In this document: positions 17,301-25,127 of the stretch, one piece after another
Position numbering within the stretch: position 1 is the stretch's first letter
How the letters are laid out: each line of letters begins with the position of its first letter
NCBI GenBank assembly: GCA_016218975.1
Contig: JACRCO010000001.1
Location: 1-64,000, forward strand
DNA: 64,000 nucleotides
DNA from: Deltaproteobacteria bacterium
GTDB taxonomy: Bacteria; Desulfobacterota; Deferrimicrobia; Deferrimicrobiales; Deferrimicrobiaceae
Direction of reading: 5' to 3'
Notes under the pieces: model-generated
The model's input: the letters and a program-made list of their open reading frames with translations, nothing else
What the model was told of the DNA's origin: nothing
The model's database searches: none
Program-made: the position numbers and the translations under genes

Positions 17301-20300
17301 ATTCCCTTATGGTCATCTCGCATCCTTCTGGGCATCAAGCCCGATTCATGGGCGGCGTCGAAAGACAGCTTCAAATTTCACGTGGCGGCGCTCGGCCTGT
17401 CGGGAAAGCCGTTGAAAGGCACAAGGGTTTCCGTCGACATGTACCAGCGCAAATCGTATTCGCATCGAAAGCGGCTGCTCGGGGGGATGTATGCTTACGA
17501 TCACATCCGGGAAGTTCGCAGGATAGGGAATATTTGCGAGGGGATCACCGACGGAAAGGGATTGCTCATTTGCGAAACGAAGTCGCCAGTTTCAGGGAAC
17601 GTGATTCTCCAGGCATCAGCATCGGATTCGGACAATAACGTGTCCTTCGCGATCCGCGACGTATGGGTGGCGGGCAAGGAAGAGTGGTGGTTCGACGTTT
17701 CCAACAGCGACAAGATGGATGTAATCCCTGAAAGGAAGCGATATGAGCCGGGCGAGACGGCGGTTTTCCAGGTCCGGATGCCGTTCCGCGAAGCAACGGC
17801 CTTGGTAACCGTGGAGCGCGAGGGAATCGCCGAAGTGTTCCTGAAGAAATTGTCGGGGAAAAGCCCTGTCATCGAAGTTCCCATAAAGCAATACCATGCC
17901 CCGAACGTTTACGTTTCCGTGCTTTGCGTGCGGGGACGGGTGGCGGGGGCGGCGCCGACGGCGACCGTAGACCTCGGAAAACCTGCCTTCAAGCTCGGCA
18001 TGTCCGAAATCAATGTCGGCTGGAGGGCTCACGAGGTAAAGGTCGATGTGTCGACCGATCGGGAGGCATACCGTACCCGGGATAAAGCGAAGGTATCGAT
18101 CCGGGCGAAAAGGGTTGCCGGAGGAGCATTGCCGAAAGGAACGGAAATCATCGTTGCGGCCGTGGATGAAGGATTGCTCGAGCTGTCAGATAACGGAAGC
18201 TGGAAACTTCTCGATGCGATGATGGGACGAAGGCCATACGAGCTGTCCACGTCGACGGCGCAGATGCAGATTGTCGGCAAGCGTCACTATGGCCTTAAAG
18301 CGCTTCCCCATGGCGGGGGAGGCGGAAGACAGGCCGCGCGGGAGTTTTTCGATACGCTTCTATACTGGAAGGCGCGCGTTCCGCTCGACGAGAATGGGGA
18401 GGCGCAGGTTGAGATCCCGCTTAACGATTCGATAACTTCATTCCGGATCGTAGCCGTGGCCAGCGGCGGGGCAGAATTTTTCGGCACCGGAGAAGCAACC
18501 ATACGCACCACCAGGGAATTGGCGATCTTTTCGGGACTTCCCCCCTTGGTGCGCGAGGACGACCGGTTCCGCGCCGGGTTCACCGTGCGGAATTCGACTG
18601 AAAAGAAACTGGAAATACGGGCGGAAGCGAAATTATCTTCCGGCAAGGGATCCGAATCGCTGGCTCCCGTCATGTTGTCGCTGGGGCCCGGCCAGGCCCG
18701 AGAGGCGACATGGGAGGTTCGCGTTCCGATCGATGCCGGAACGCTTCGATGGGAAGTGTCGGCCTCCGCGGGCGAAGGGATAGGGGATTCGATCCGCGTG
18801 ACGCAACGCGTTTTTTCCGCCGTCCCCGTACGGGCCTTCCAGGCGACGCTGATGCAGCTTGCCGCGCCGCTCGGGATGAAGGTCCGTTTGCCGGCCGATG
18901 CGATCCCCGGACGGGGTGGAATCGATGTGGCGCTGCGGTCCCGCCTTTCCGAAGGGATGGGCGGGGTGATCCGCTTTATGAGGGAATATTTTTATACGTG
19001 CCTCGAACAGAAAGTTTCCAGGGCGGTGGCGCTTCGGGATAGCGGCTTATGGAAGTCGGTCATGGCCGATTTGCCTTCCTACCTGGACCAGGATGGACTT
19101 GCGAAATATTTCCCCCTCATGCCCGAGGGAAGCGATGCGTTGACCGCCTATATTCTGTCGGTTGCGAGCGAGGCCGGGGGGGAGGTGCCCGAAGGATCGA
19201 AGAGGCGGATGATCGAGGGGCTGAAGGGTTTCATCGAAGGCCGCGTCATACGCTACGGCTCCCTGCCGACGGCCGACCTGTCGATCCGGAAGATGGCCGC
19301 CCTCGATGCGATTTCCCGATATGAAGAGGGAGAACCGTCACACCTCGATTCCATCACCGTCGCTCCCAACTTGTGGCCGACCTCCGGCGTCATCGACTGG
19401 CTGAACGTCCTGCACAATATCGAAGAAATCCCCGACCGCGAGAAGCGCCTTGCCGAGGCGGAACGGATCCTGCGGGCGCGTCTGAATTTCCAGGGGACGA
19501 CGATGGGGTTCTCCACGGAGCGGAGCGATTATCTCTGGTGGCTCATGGTTTCGGGAGATGTCAACGCCGTGCGCGCGGTCCTTGCGCTCATGGAGAGCCC
19601 GGGGTGGAGCGAGGATATCCCGCGTATGGTCCGCGGCGCCTTGGGGCGTCAGCATATCGGCGCCTGGAGCACGACCGTCGCCAATGCCTGGGGAGTGCTT
19701 GCGATGGAGAAGTTCTCGAAGAAATACGAAGCGGAAGCCGTCGCGGGGGAGACCAGGGCGGAGCTTGAGCGAGTGACGCGCTCTTTGGATTGGGAGAAAA
19801 CTCCCAAGGGGGCGAGCATGCTCCTGCCGTGGCCAAAGGGGGAGGGGACGCTTCAATTAAGCCACCGTGGGAAGGGGCGTCCATGGGCGACCGTCCAGAG
19901 CATGGCGTCCGTACCATTGAAGGAACCGTTCTCCAGCGGCTACACGGTGAAAAAGACTTTGGCGCCCGTTCAGCAGGCAGCGGCCGGCCGTTGGAGCCGG
20001 GGCGACGTCGTCCGGGTGACGCTCGAAATCGATGCGCAAGCCGATATGACCTGGGTCGTCGTGAACGATCCGATCCCCGCGGGCGGAACGATCCTCGGAT
20101 CCGGCCTGGGACGCGACTCGCGCCTCTTGATACGAAAGGAGAAAAGGGAAGGGCTTGCATGGCCCGCATTCACCGAACGGGCTTTCGATGCCTTCCGCTC
20201 CTATTATGAGTTCGTGCCGAAAGGAAAATGGACCGTGGAGTACACGTTCCGCCTCAATAACGGGGGGACGTTTCTCCTTCCCCCAACCAGGGTGGAGGCG

Positions 20301-20360
20301 CTATACGCGCCGGAGATGTTCGGTGAAATCCCCAACCGGCCGTTCGCGGTGGCGCCTTGA
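14394..20360 (+). CDS. Bacterial alpha-2-macroglobulin (YfhM-type) with thioester
   Basis: 1988 aa, larger than the roughly 1650 aa of E. coli YfhM. Bacterial alpha-2-macroglobulins are periplasmic protease traps that protect the envelope. The N-terminus has a signal sequence (RVCLFSAVIGVVMLTSLSMAC); cleavage could be after AQA near residue 30, or at a weak lipobox before Cys23. Many beta-sandwich MG domains follow. The reactive thioester motif CLEQ is at residues 1536-1539, inside the helical thioester domain (REYFYTCLEQKVSRAVAL). The C-terminal region (LNNGGTFLLPPTRVEALYAPE) matches the end of the family. ATG at 14394 has AGGAG about 8 nt upstream. pbpC follows directly, as in E. coli, suggesting wall repair coupled to protease defence. 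Confidence 0.92.
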   Translation: MKRVCLFSAVIGVVMLTSLSMACSPTHAQAGPPPTVERFSPEGYAAKVRQATVRFTEQMVPFGDPRISDPFEVSCAGGIAGRGRWADDKNWAYDFDEDLPAGVVCNFTLKPELKSLTGKYVAGQRNFSFTTGGPKIVQSHPREGSNRIDENQAFILLLSGEAAEESILRNVSFSVEGVNEAVGVSIVKGDDRKRLIESGPARGFIHILRPKAGRSTVLEFNRKKDIAEDPRIVVLAARRTFPPESKVFLRWGRGVRSVSGVATEETQSLPFQVRPPFTIKFSCDRENRDAGCIPLIPMTIRFSAPVAKKTAEKIVMHGGNGVVYKPYFRTDAGDEESFVHNVTFRGPFPEKSKFLIEIPSDLVDDAGRIPENRARFPLQVETNAYPPLAKFPGAFGIVELNADSAFPLTLRNIEAGAKSRILGVEEGKPDRIDGLEEKTLRKVIEYGEWINTFVPESLKKSGEKDIGLMKGKMFRLRMGLEGQILHWLQATGGENWEPWMKMKHSDQDFRGVSILAGQKDVQEFIVPKPGGEKAFEVVGIPFRKPGFYVIEIESANLGRSLVGLDEKMYVSAAVLVTNMAAHFKKGRESSLVWVTTLDKGEPVADAEVAVHDVASGKTVWQGKTDTQGTVLIRQTLPRSGPRSGFRNRPEFIVTARKGGDYTFVLSNWDRGIEPFRFGFHSMYAYDPSIAHTVFDRKLFRAGETVHMKHFMRRHSLDGLFNIEEKGLPKAVLIRHAGSQQRYEFPVSWARDGSAETEWNIPKEAKLGEYSISLLQREPGKKGTRTEVGGYREGDEDYAYLGRKERNTGSFRVEEFHVPLMKGTVHAPGGPEINAREIDLDLFVSYLSGGGAGGAPVKLRTVVQPKNVSFPDYGDFIFANGKVVEGISRDVPRYFYGEAEYWEDEDEAGAEKEIPPDRKPRVRTQELVLDAFGALRTKVSGLHRHPAPRNLIAELEYSDPNGEIQAVSARIPLWSSRILLGIKPDSWAASKDSFKFHVAALGLSGKPLKGTRVSVDMYQRKSYSHRKRLLGGMYAYDHIREVRRIGNICEGITDGKGLLICETKSPVSGNVILQASASDSDNNVSFAIRDVWVAGKEEWWFDVSNSDKMDVIPERKRYEPGETAVFQVRMPFREATALVTVEREGIAEVFLKKLSGKSPVIEVPIKQYHAPNVYVSVLCVRGRVAGAAPTATVDLGKPAFKLGMSEINVGWRAHEVKVDVSTDREAYRTRDKAKVSIRAKRVAGGALPKGTEIIVAAVDEGLLELSDNGSWKLLDAMMGRRPYELSTSTAQMQIVGKRHYGLKALPHGGGGGRQAAREFFDTLLYWKARVPLDENGEAQVEIPLNDSITSFRIVAVASGGAEFFGTGEATIRTTRELAIFSGLPPLVREDDRFRAGFTVRNSTEKKLEIRAEAKLSSGKGSESLAPVMLSLGPGQAREATWEVRVPIDAGTLRWEVSASAGEGIGDSIRVTQRVFSAVPVRAFQATLMQLAAPLGMKVRLPADAIPGRGGIDVALRSRLSEGMGGVIRFMREYFYTCLEQKVSRAVALRDSGLWKSVMADLPSYLDQDGLAKYFPLMPEGSDALTAYILSVASEAGGEVPEGSKRRMIEGLKGFIEGRVIRYGSLPTADLSIRKMAALDAISRYEEGEPSHLDSITVAPNLWPTSGVIDWLNVLHNIEEIPDREKRLAEAERILRARLNFQGTTMGFSTERSDYLWWLMVSGDVNAVRAVLALMESPGWSEDIPRMVRGALGRQHIGAWSTTVANAWGVLAMEKFSKKYEAEAVAGETRAELERVTRSLDWEKTPKGASMLLPWPKGEGTLQLSHRGKGRPWATVQSMASVPLKEPFSSGYTVKKTLAPVQQAAAGRWSRGDVVRVTLEIDAQADMTWVVVNDPIPAGGTILGSGLGRDSRLLIRKEKREGLAWPAFTERAFDAFRSYYEFVPKGKWTVEYTFRLNNGGTFLLPPTRVEALYAPEMFGEIPNRPFAVAP

Positions 20361-20398
20361 GGGGAAGGGATCGCTGCGCTGGAAAGGGAAAGGATCCC

Positions 20399-22594
20399 AT
20401 GAGCGAACAGGTGGGATATAATCGCCTCGCGAAAGCGGCTGTCTTGCTTGCGCTCGGCGTTTTTCTCTCGGGGCTTGCCGCTCAATCCTTCAAGTCGCTC
20501 CTTCCGGTGTCCGGCGCCTTGCCGTCGTTCCGCACGGTTCGGGAGTCCCATCGCCCGTCCGAGGGCGTTCTGCTCGACCGTCACGGCGTTCCGCTCCAGG
20601 AAGTGCGTTCGGATTTCCAACGCCGTATTCTTCCGTGGGTTTCCTTTTCGGATGTCTCACCTTCGTTGATCGCGGCGGTCCTTCGATCCGAGGACAAGCG
20701 GTTTTACGGGCACCCCGGCGTCGACGGTCTCGCGGTCGTTTCGGCGGCTGCCGGGAACCTGCTCCACGGTGGGAGACGGGGAGCGTCGACGATCACCATG
20801 CAACTTGTATCCCTTCTGGACGGAAGCGGAAAAAAACGAAAGGGGGCGGGCAGGATCCTTGCGAAAGTGCTCCAGGCGAGGTTGGCGCTCCGCCTCGAAC
20901 GGGAGTGGACGAAAGACGAGATCCTCGAAGCGTACCTCAACCGGGTGACGTTCCGCGGAGAGCTTCAGGGGATCGCGGCCGCAACGCGCGGCATGTTCGA
21001 CAAGGATCCGAGCGGCCTGGACGCGGCGGAATCGGCCGTCCTCGCTTCCCTGATCCGCTCGCCCAATGCTTCGCCGTTCTCCGTGGGCCGGAGAGCGGCG
21101 CTTCTCTGCTCCGCGCTCGGATGGACTGTGTCTGACGGTACCCTGGAATCCATCGCCCGGGAACGGCTTCATGCCCCTTTTTCGGTGAATTCCCGTCATG
21201 TCTTTGCCTTTCATGCGGCGCGAATCCTCGTTCCGGGCGCGGGAGAGAGGATCGTTTCCACGCTCGACCTCGAACTCCAAAGGAAGGCGGCGGTTGCGCT
21301 GTCCCAACAGGTCGGCATGCTATCCGCGCAGAACGTTCATGACGGGGCTGTGCTGGTGGCGGAGAACTCCACAGGCGATATCCTCGCGTATGTGGGCGGC
21401 ACGGGCTCCTTCTCGCAAAGTCCCTTCGTGGACGGCGTACGGGCCAGACGGCAAGCTGGTTCTACGCTTAAGCCGTTCCTGTACGGGCTGGCCATCGAAC
21501 AGCGGATATTGACAGCGGCGTCTCTCATGGACGATTCCCCCCTGGACGTTCCGACAGAGCGCGGGCTATATGTGCCCAGAAACTACGACCGGGAATTTCG
21601 GGGAACCGTCACCTTGCGGACAAGCCTTGCTTCCTCGCTGAACGTACCCGCCGTGCGGTCCATCCTCCTGCTGGGACCGGACGCCGTTGCACGCAGGCTT
21701 GCCGCGTTCGGGTTCGACCTGACGGGGGGAGGTGAAGATTACGGCGCCTCGCTGGCGCTGGGAAGCGCCGACGTGACTCTCTTCGAGCTTGTCAACTCGT
21801 ACAGGGCGCTTGCCAACGGTGGTCGTTGGAGTCCGATGACACTGCGCCTTGAGGAAAAGCGCAGGAATTCAAGGAAGGCAATGAGCCCGGAGGCGGCATT
21901 CATTGTTTCCGACATCCTTTCCGATCGTGGAGCCCGCGGCGCGGCATTCGGGCTTGCCAGCCCTTTGTCGACTTCCTTCCGGGCGGCGGTAAAAACCGGA
22001 ACCAGCAAGGACATGCGGGACAACTGGTGCGTCGGGTTCTCGGACCGTTACACGGTGGGGGTATGGGTTGGAAATTTCGGCGGCGCGCCGATGTGGGACG
22101 TCTCGGGTCTTTCTGGAGCCGCTCCAGTCTGGCGCGAGGTGATGGCCTTCCTCCACGAGGGGATTCCGGCGCGCCCGGCGGCGCCTCCTTCCGGGATAGT
22201 CTCACGGCGAGTAGAGTTCCCTGGAGGGATAGAGTCTGCCAGGGATGAGTGGTTCATCGCCGGGACCGAGCCGGTGCGCGATGTAAAATCTGCGATGGCT
22301 CTTCTTCCACCCCGGATCACTTACCCTTCAGAGGGGACGGTGGTCGCTCTGGATCCTGATATCCCCGTCGAACTGCAAAGGATCTTTTTCGATGCCCGGG
22401 GCGCAGATCGGGAAATGTCCTGGAGGCTGGACGGGCAAACCTTGGGCAAAGCCGGAGATCCGATTTCCTGGCGGCCCCAACAGGGGACGCATACACTGGA
22501 GATAATTTCTTCCGACGGGCACACGGCGGACAGTGTCCGCTTTCACATCCGTGGCCGCCTGCCGGAATCCGCCCGGAATACATCCATGAATTGA
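20399..22594 (+). CDS. pbpC: Penicillin-binding protein 1C
   Basis: 731 aa. Bifunctional class A PBP of the 1C type. After a membrane anchor (AAVLLALGVFLSGLAAQ), the glycosyltransferase 51 domain carries EDKRFYGHPGVD (near residue 97) and GASTITMQL. The transpeptidase domain has the SxxK motif STLK (near 354), SLN (SxN) and KTGTS (near 530). The last 90 residues are the C-terminal PBP1C beta domain. I chose ATG 20399, which has GGAAAGGA about 6 nt upstream. A longer frame from TTG 20357 overlaps the macroglobulin stop and adds 14 residues with no RBS. Pairing with the macroglobulin gene is a known arrangement. Confidence 0.92.
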   Translation: MSEQVGYNRLAKAAVLLALGVFLSGLAAQSFKSLLPVSGALPSFRTVRESHRPSEGVLLDRHGVPLQEVRSDFQRRILPWVSFSDVSPSLIAAVLRSEDKRFYGHPGVDGLAVVSAAAGNLLHGGRRGASTITMQLVSLLDGSGKKRKGAGRILAKVLQARLALRLEREWTKDEILEAYLNRVTFRGELQGIAAATRGMFDKDPSGLDAAESAVLASLIRSPNASPFSVGRRAALLCSALGWTVSDGTLESIARERLHAPFSVNSRHVFAFHAARILVPGAGERIVSTLDLELQRKAAVALSQQVGMLSAQNVHDGAVLVAENSTGDILAYVGGTGSFSQSPFVDGVRARRQAGSTLKPFLYGLAIEQRILTAASLMDDSPLDVPTERGLYVPRNYDREFRGTVTLRTSLASSLNVPAVRSILLLGPDAVARRLAAFGFDLTGGGEDYGASLALGSADVTLFELVNSYRALANGGRWSPMTLRLEEKRRNSRKAMSPEAAFIVSDILSDRGARGAAFGLASPLSTSFRAAVKTGTSKDMRDNWCVGFSDRYTVGVWVGNFGGAPMWDVSGLSGAAPVWREVMAFLHEGIPARPAAPPSGIVSRRVEFPGGIESARDEWFIAGTEPVRDVKSAMALLPPRITYPSEGTVVALDPDIPVELQRIFFDARGADREMSWRLDGQTLGKAGDPISWRPQQGTHTLEIISSDGHTADSVRFHIRGRLPESARNTSMN

Positions 22595-22656
22595 CATATG
22601 CGATACGTTCAGGCAGCACGGATTACCGACACACTTTTGATTTGCCCTGATCCGCC

Positions 22657-22685
22657 TTGACGCGAGAGCCTGAAATTCCAATAAT
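22657..22685 (+). promoter_or_regulatory. Sigma-70 promoter ahead of the class II aldolase gene
   Basis: TTGACG at 22657-22662 and AATAAT at 22680-22685 are separated by 17 bp, each one mismatch from consensus. Transcription would begin near 22692 and give a short leader containing GGAGG before the ATG at 22716. This starts a new transcription unit after pbpC; I see no terminator hairpin between the two. Confidence 0.65.
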
Positions 22686-22715
22686 GATGGAGCTATTACC
22701 AATGGAGGTCGCTAA

Positions 22716-23798
22716 ATGGATTTTACGGCGCTGAAAAAGTTCGTGCCGGCGAACGCAGCGGAGAGGATTCCCGCGGGCAACCCCGCCTGCCCCGTGAACG
22801 GCCGGGATGTCTTCAAGGCGCTTTCGCCGCACAAGGTCATCATGATGGCATGCAACATTCGGATTCCCCTGGTGATTCCGGGGATCATGAAGGCGGCGCA
22901 GGAGCTGGGAGCCGTGGTGGCGTTCGAGTTGGCTAAGACGGAAGGCAACATCGACGGCGGCTACACGGGGATGAACCCGGAAATATTCGTCGACACGATC
23001 CTTGCTTATGCAAAGAAGGTCGACTTCACCGTACCCTTCGTCATCCATGGGGACCACATAACGGTGAAGAATACGTCCGACAAGGAGATCGGGGACGCCC
23101 GGGCGCTGATCGCTGCGGAGCTTGCCGCCGGATACACGTCGTTCGCGATCGACGCCTCGTTCAACCAGATACCGGATAACGCGCGGATCACCGCGGAGCT
23201 GTCCGTTCCCATCTGCAAGCGGGGGCTGGGGCTGGAAGTGGAGGTGGGGGAGATAAAGTCCGCCGGCAGCCAGTCGAACCTCTCCACCGTGGCCGAGGCC
23301 GTGGAGTTGATGGATAGGCTCTCCGCCGCGGGAGTGTCGGCGGACCTGCTCGCGATCAACAACGGCTCCAAGCACGGCAACTACCTCGAGGGCGAGAAGA
23401 TATTCATCGACCTCGAACGCACCGGGGAGATCCATGCCGCGGTGCACGGCCGGTTCGGAGTCGACATCGCGCAGCACGGGATCACCGGCACGCCGCTGCA
23501 CCTGATCGGGAAGTTCGCCGACTATGGCATCCGCAAAGGGAACGTGGGGACGCAGTGGCAGAATGTCGCCCATGAGAACCTGCCTCCCGAATTGATGCTG
23601 AAGATGCGCGAATGGGCGAAGGCGGCCGGGAAGGACATCAAGTTCGCCACGAAGCAGTTCAAGAAGGAGATCGACGGCGTCCCGTCCCCGTTCGCCGGGA
23701 AGATCGAGCAGGCGGCCTTCCGGGAAGCCAGGGAGCTTTTCCTGGCGTTCCGCGCAGAGGGTACGGCAAAGATCGTCGCAGACAGCCTCGCGGGCTGA
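22716..23798 (+). CDS. Class II fructose-bisphosphate aldolase family protein
   Basis: 360 aa. Zinc-dependent class II aldolases cleave fructose-1,6-bisphosphate, or related ketose phosphates, in a TIM barrel. Visible signatures: IHGDHITV with the zinc/catalytic HxDH, SFAIDASF, ELSVPICKRGLGLEVEVGEI, AINNGSKHGNY, and AAVHGRFGVDIAQHGITGTP near the phosphate site. Sequence alone cannot separate fructose-bisphosphate from tagatose-bisphosphate or a divergent aldol substrate. GGAGG lies 7 nt before the ATG. With the promoter at 22657 it heads a unit that includes rsmD and coaD. Confidence 0.85.
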   Translation: MDFTALKKFVPANAAERIPAGNPACPVNGRDVFKALSPHKVIMMACNIRIPLVIPGIMKAAQELGAVVAFELAKTEGNIDGGYTGMNPEIFVDTILAYAKKVDFTVPFVIHGDHITVKNTSDKEIGDARALIAAELAAGYTSFAIDASFNQIPDNARITAELSVPICKRGLGLEVEVGEIKSAGSQSNLSTVAEAVELMDRLSAAGVSADLLAINNGSKHGNYLEGEKIFIDLERTGEIHAAVHGRFGVDIAQHGITGTPLHLIGKFADYGIRKGNVGTQWQNVAHENLPPELMLKMREWAKAAGKDIKFATKQFKKEIDGVPSPFAGKIEQAAFREARELFLAFRAEGTAKIVADSLAG

Positions 23799-23820
23799 CC
23801 GCCGCATCGCAGCGGTCGTC

Positions 23821-24372
23821 TTGCGGATCATCGCGGGTATATGGAGGGGCAGGCCCCTTCGGGCGCCCAGGGGGCTTGCCGTCCGCCCCACTTCCGACAG
23901 GGTGCGCGAGGCGATATTCGACCTTCTCGGGAATGATGTTTCCGGCGCGGCGGTGCTGGATCTGTTCGCGGGCAGCGGCGCCCTTGGGATCGAAGCGCTG
24001 TCCCGCGGCGCGTCGAGGGCCGTTTTCGTCGAGTCGGATCCCGCGGCGTTCGCGGTGCTGGAAAGGAACCTCGAAACACTCGGGGCGGCTGATGCGGAGA
24101 CGCTCCGCATGGACTACCGGCAGGCGATTCGCCGCCTCCGGGCCCGGGCGATGAGGTTCCGCCTCGCGTTCCTCGATCCTCCTTACGGGAAGGGGCTGGC
24201 GGCCGAATCCGCGGCGGGGATCGGCCGGGCGGGGCTGGTGGAAGACGGAGGGACCGTCGTTGTCGAAGAGGCCTGCCGGGCGCCCGACGCCGTATTCCCT
24301 GCGGGATGGACTATCGAGACGGACCGGAAGTACGGAGACACGCGGGTGATGGTGTTCCGCGTCTCCGCCTGA
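23821..24372 (+). CDS. rsmD: 16S rRNA (guanine966-N2)-methyltransferase
   Basis: 183 aa, normal length. N-terminal MRIIAGIWRGRPLRAP, then RPTSDRVREAIFDLL, the SAM-binding LDLFAGSGALGIEALSRGA, the acidic VFVESDP, and the catalytic DPPY in LAFLDPPYGKG, all typical of RsmD. It methylates 16S rRNA during 30S assembly. The start is TTG at 23821, the only codon giving the conserved first residues. It sits 22 bases after the aldolase gene and 40 bases before coaD, its usual partner in many bacteria. Confidence 0.93.
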   Translation: MRIIAGIWRGRPLRAPRGLAVRPTSDRVREAIFDLLGNDVSGAAVLDLFAGSGALGIEALSRGASRAVFVESDPAAFAVLERNLETLGAADAETLRMDYRQAIRRLRARAMRFRLAFLDPPYGKGLAAESAAGIGRAGLVEDGGTVVVEEACRAPDAVFPAGWTIETDRKYGDTRVMVFRVSA

Positions 24373-24412
24373 CGGCATTGCAGCGCTTGCAGCGAACGCG
24401 AAAGGAGATACA

Positions 24413-24904
24413 ATGAGGACGATCGCGGTATACCCGGGCTCGTTCGATCCCCCGACCGTCGGCCACCTCGACATCATCGACCGGTCGTCGCGGGTCTTTT
24501 CGCGGGTGATCGTCGCCGTCGCAACGAACATACGGAAGAACGTCTGGTTCACCCCGGCGGAACGAATGGCCATGCTGCGCAAGCTCACGCGGGGCCATTC
24601 CAACGTGGAGATCGATTCCTTCGGGGGGCTGCTCGTGGACTACGCGAGGGAAAAGGGCGCGCACGTCGTGATGAGGGGCCTGCGGGCCATCTCCGACTTC
24701 GAATACGAGTTCCAGATGGCGCACATGAACAAGAAGCTGGCGTCCGAGGTGGACACCGTCTTCATGATGACGGGCGAGCGATATTCCTACATAAGCTCCA
24801 ACATCGTCAAGGAGATCGCGAGCTTCGGCGGGAAAATCGACGACCTGGTCCATCCGCTGGTGAAGCGGGAGGTCCTGAAGAAAATCGAGAAACGCAGGAA
24901 ATGA
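24413..24904 (+). CDS. coaD: Phosphopantetheine adenylyltransferase
   Basis: 163 aa. It transfers AMP to 4'-phosphopantetheine in the next-to-last step of coenzyme A synthesis. Nucleotidyltransferase motifs: YPGSFDPPTVGHLD (T/HxGH with H18), GLRAISDFEYEFQMAHMN, and the ISSNIVKEIA motif near the C-terminus. AAAGGAG lies about 7 nt before the ATG. CoaBC, which makes its precursor, is at 30919-32121. The palindromic element begins 7 bases after its TGA. Confidence 0.96.
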   Translation: MRTIAVYPGSFDPPTVGHLDIIDRSSRVFSRVIVAVATNIRKNVWFTPAERMAMLRKLTRGHSNVEIDSFGGLLVDYAREKGAHVVMRGLRAISDFEYEFQMAHMNKKLASEVDTVFMMTGERYSYISSNIVKEIASFGGKIDDLVHPLVKREVLKKIEKRRK

Positions 24905-24911
24905 AGAACTT

Positions 24912-25091
24912 AGCCCGCTTTTCTCACCACGGTTCGTCGCGAGGCGGTGGAGACGGGTATGGATACAAGGCGTCGCGACCGAGGGCACCGCAGGCGTAGT
25001 TTACACTACGTCGAGGAGCCCGACCGAGCGCAACGCAGTAGACATGCCCGTATCCGCCGCCGTAGCAGAAGCGTGGTGAGAAATGCGGGTT
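24912..25091. repeat. Palindromic element, copy 2, with terminal inverted repeats
   Basis: Same element as 11346-11525 but inverted. The terminal 20 bases are inverted repeats with two mismatches, and the centre holds a CGTAG-type hairpin (GTAGTTTACACTAC). Both ends border TA (TA-GCCCGC and GCGGGT-TA), as expected for a TA target-site duplication. It fills the gap between coaD and the aminotransferase gene. Its right end contains an in-frame ATG (25083) that extends the aminotransferase frame artificially by 15 codons. Confidence 0.85.
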
Positions 25092-25127
25092 AGTGCCGGA
25101 CACCGCAACCGTGGAAAGGAGCGAATC

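Noticed and set aside
25083-25127. N-terminal extension of the aminotransferase from an ATG in the palindromic element
   Set aside because: The family N-terminus begins near 25128, where a good ribosome-binding site lies; the upstream ATG is part of the element's terminal repeat.
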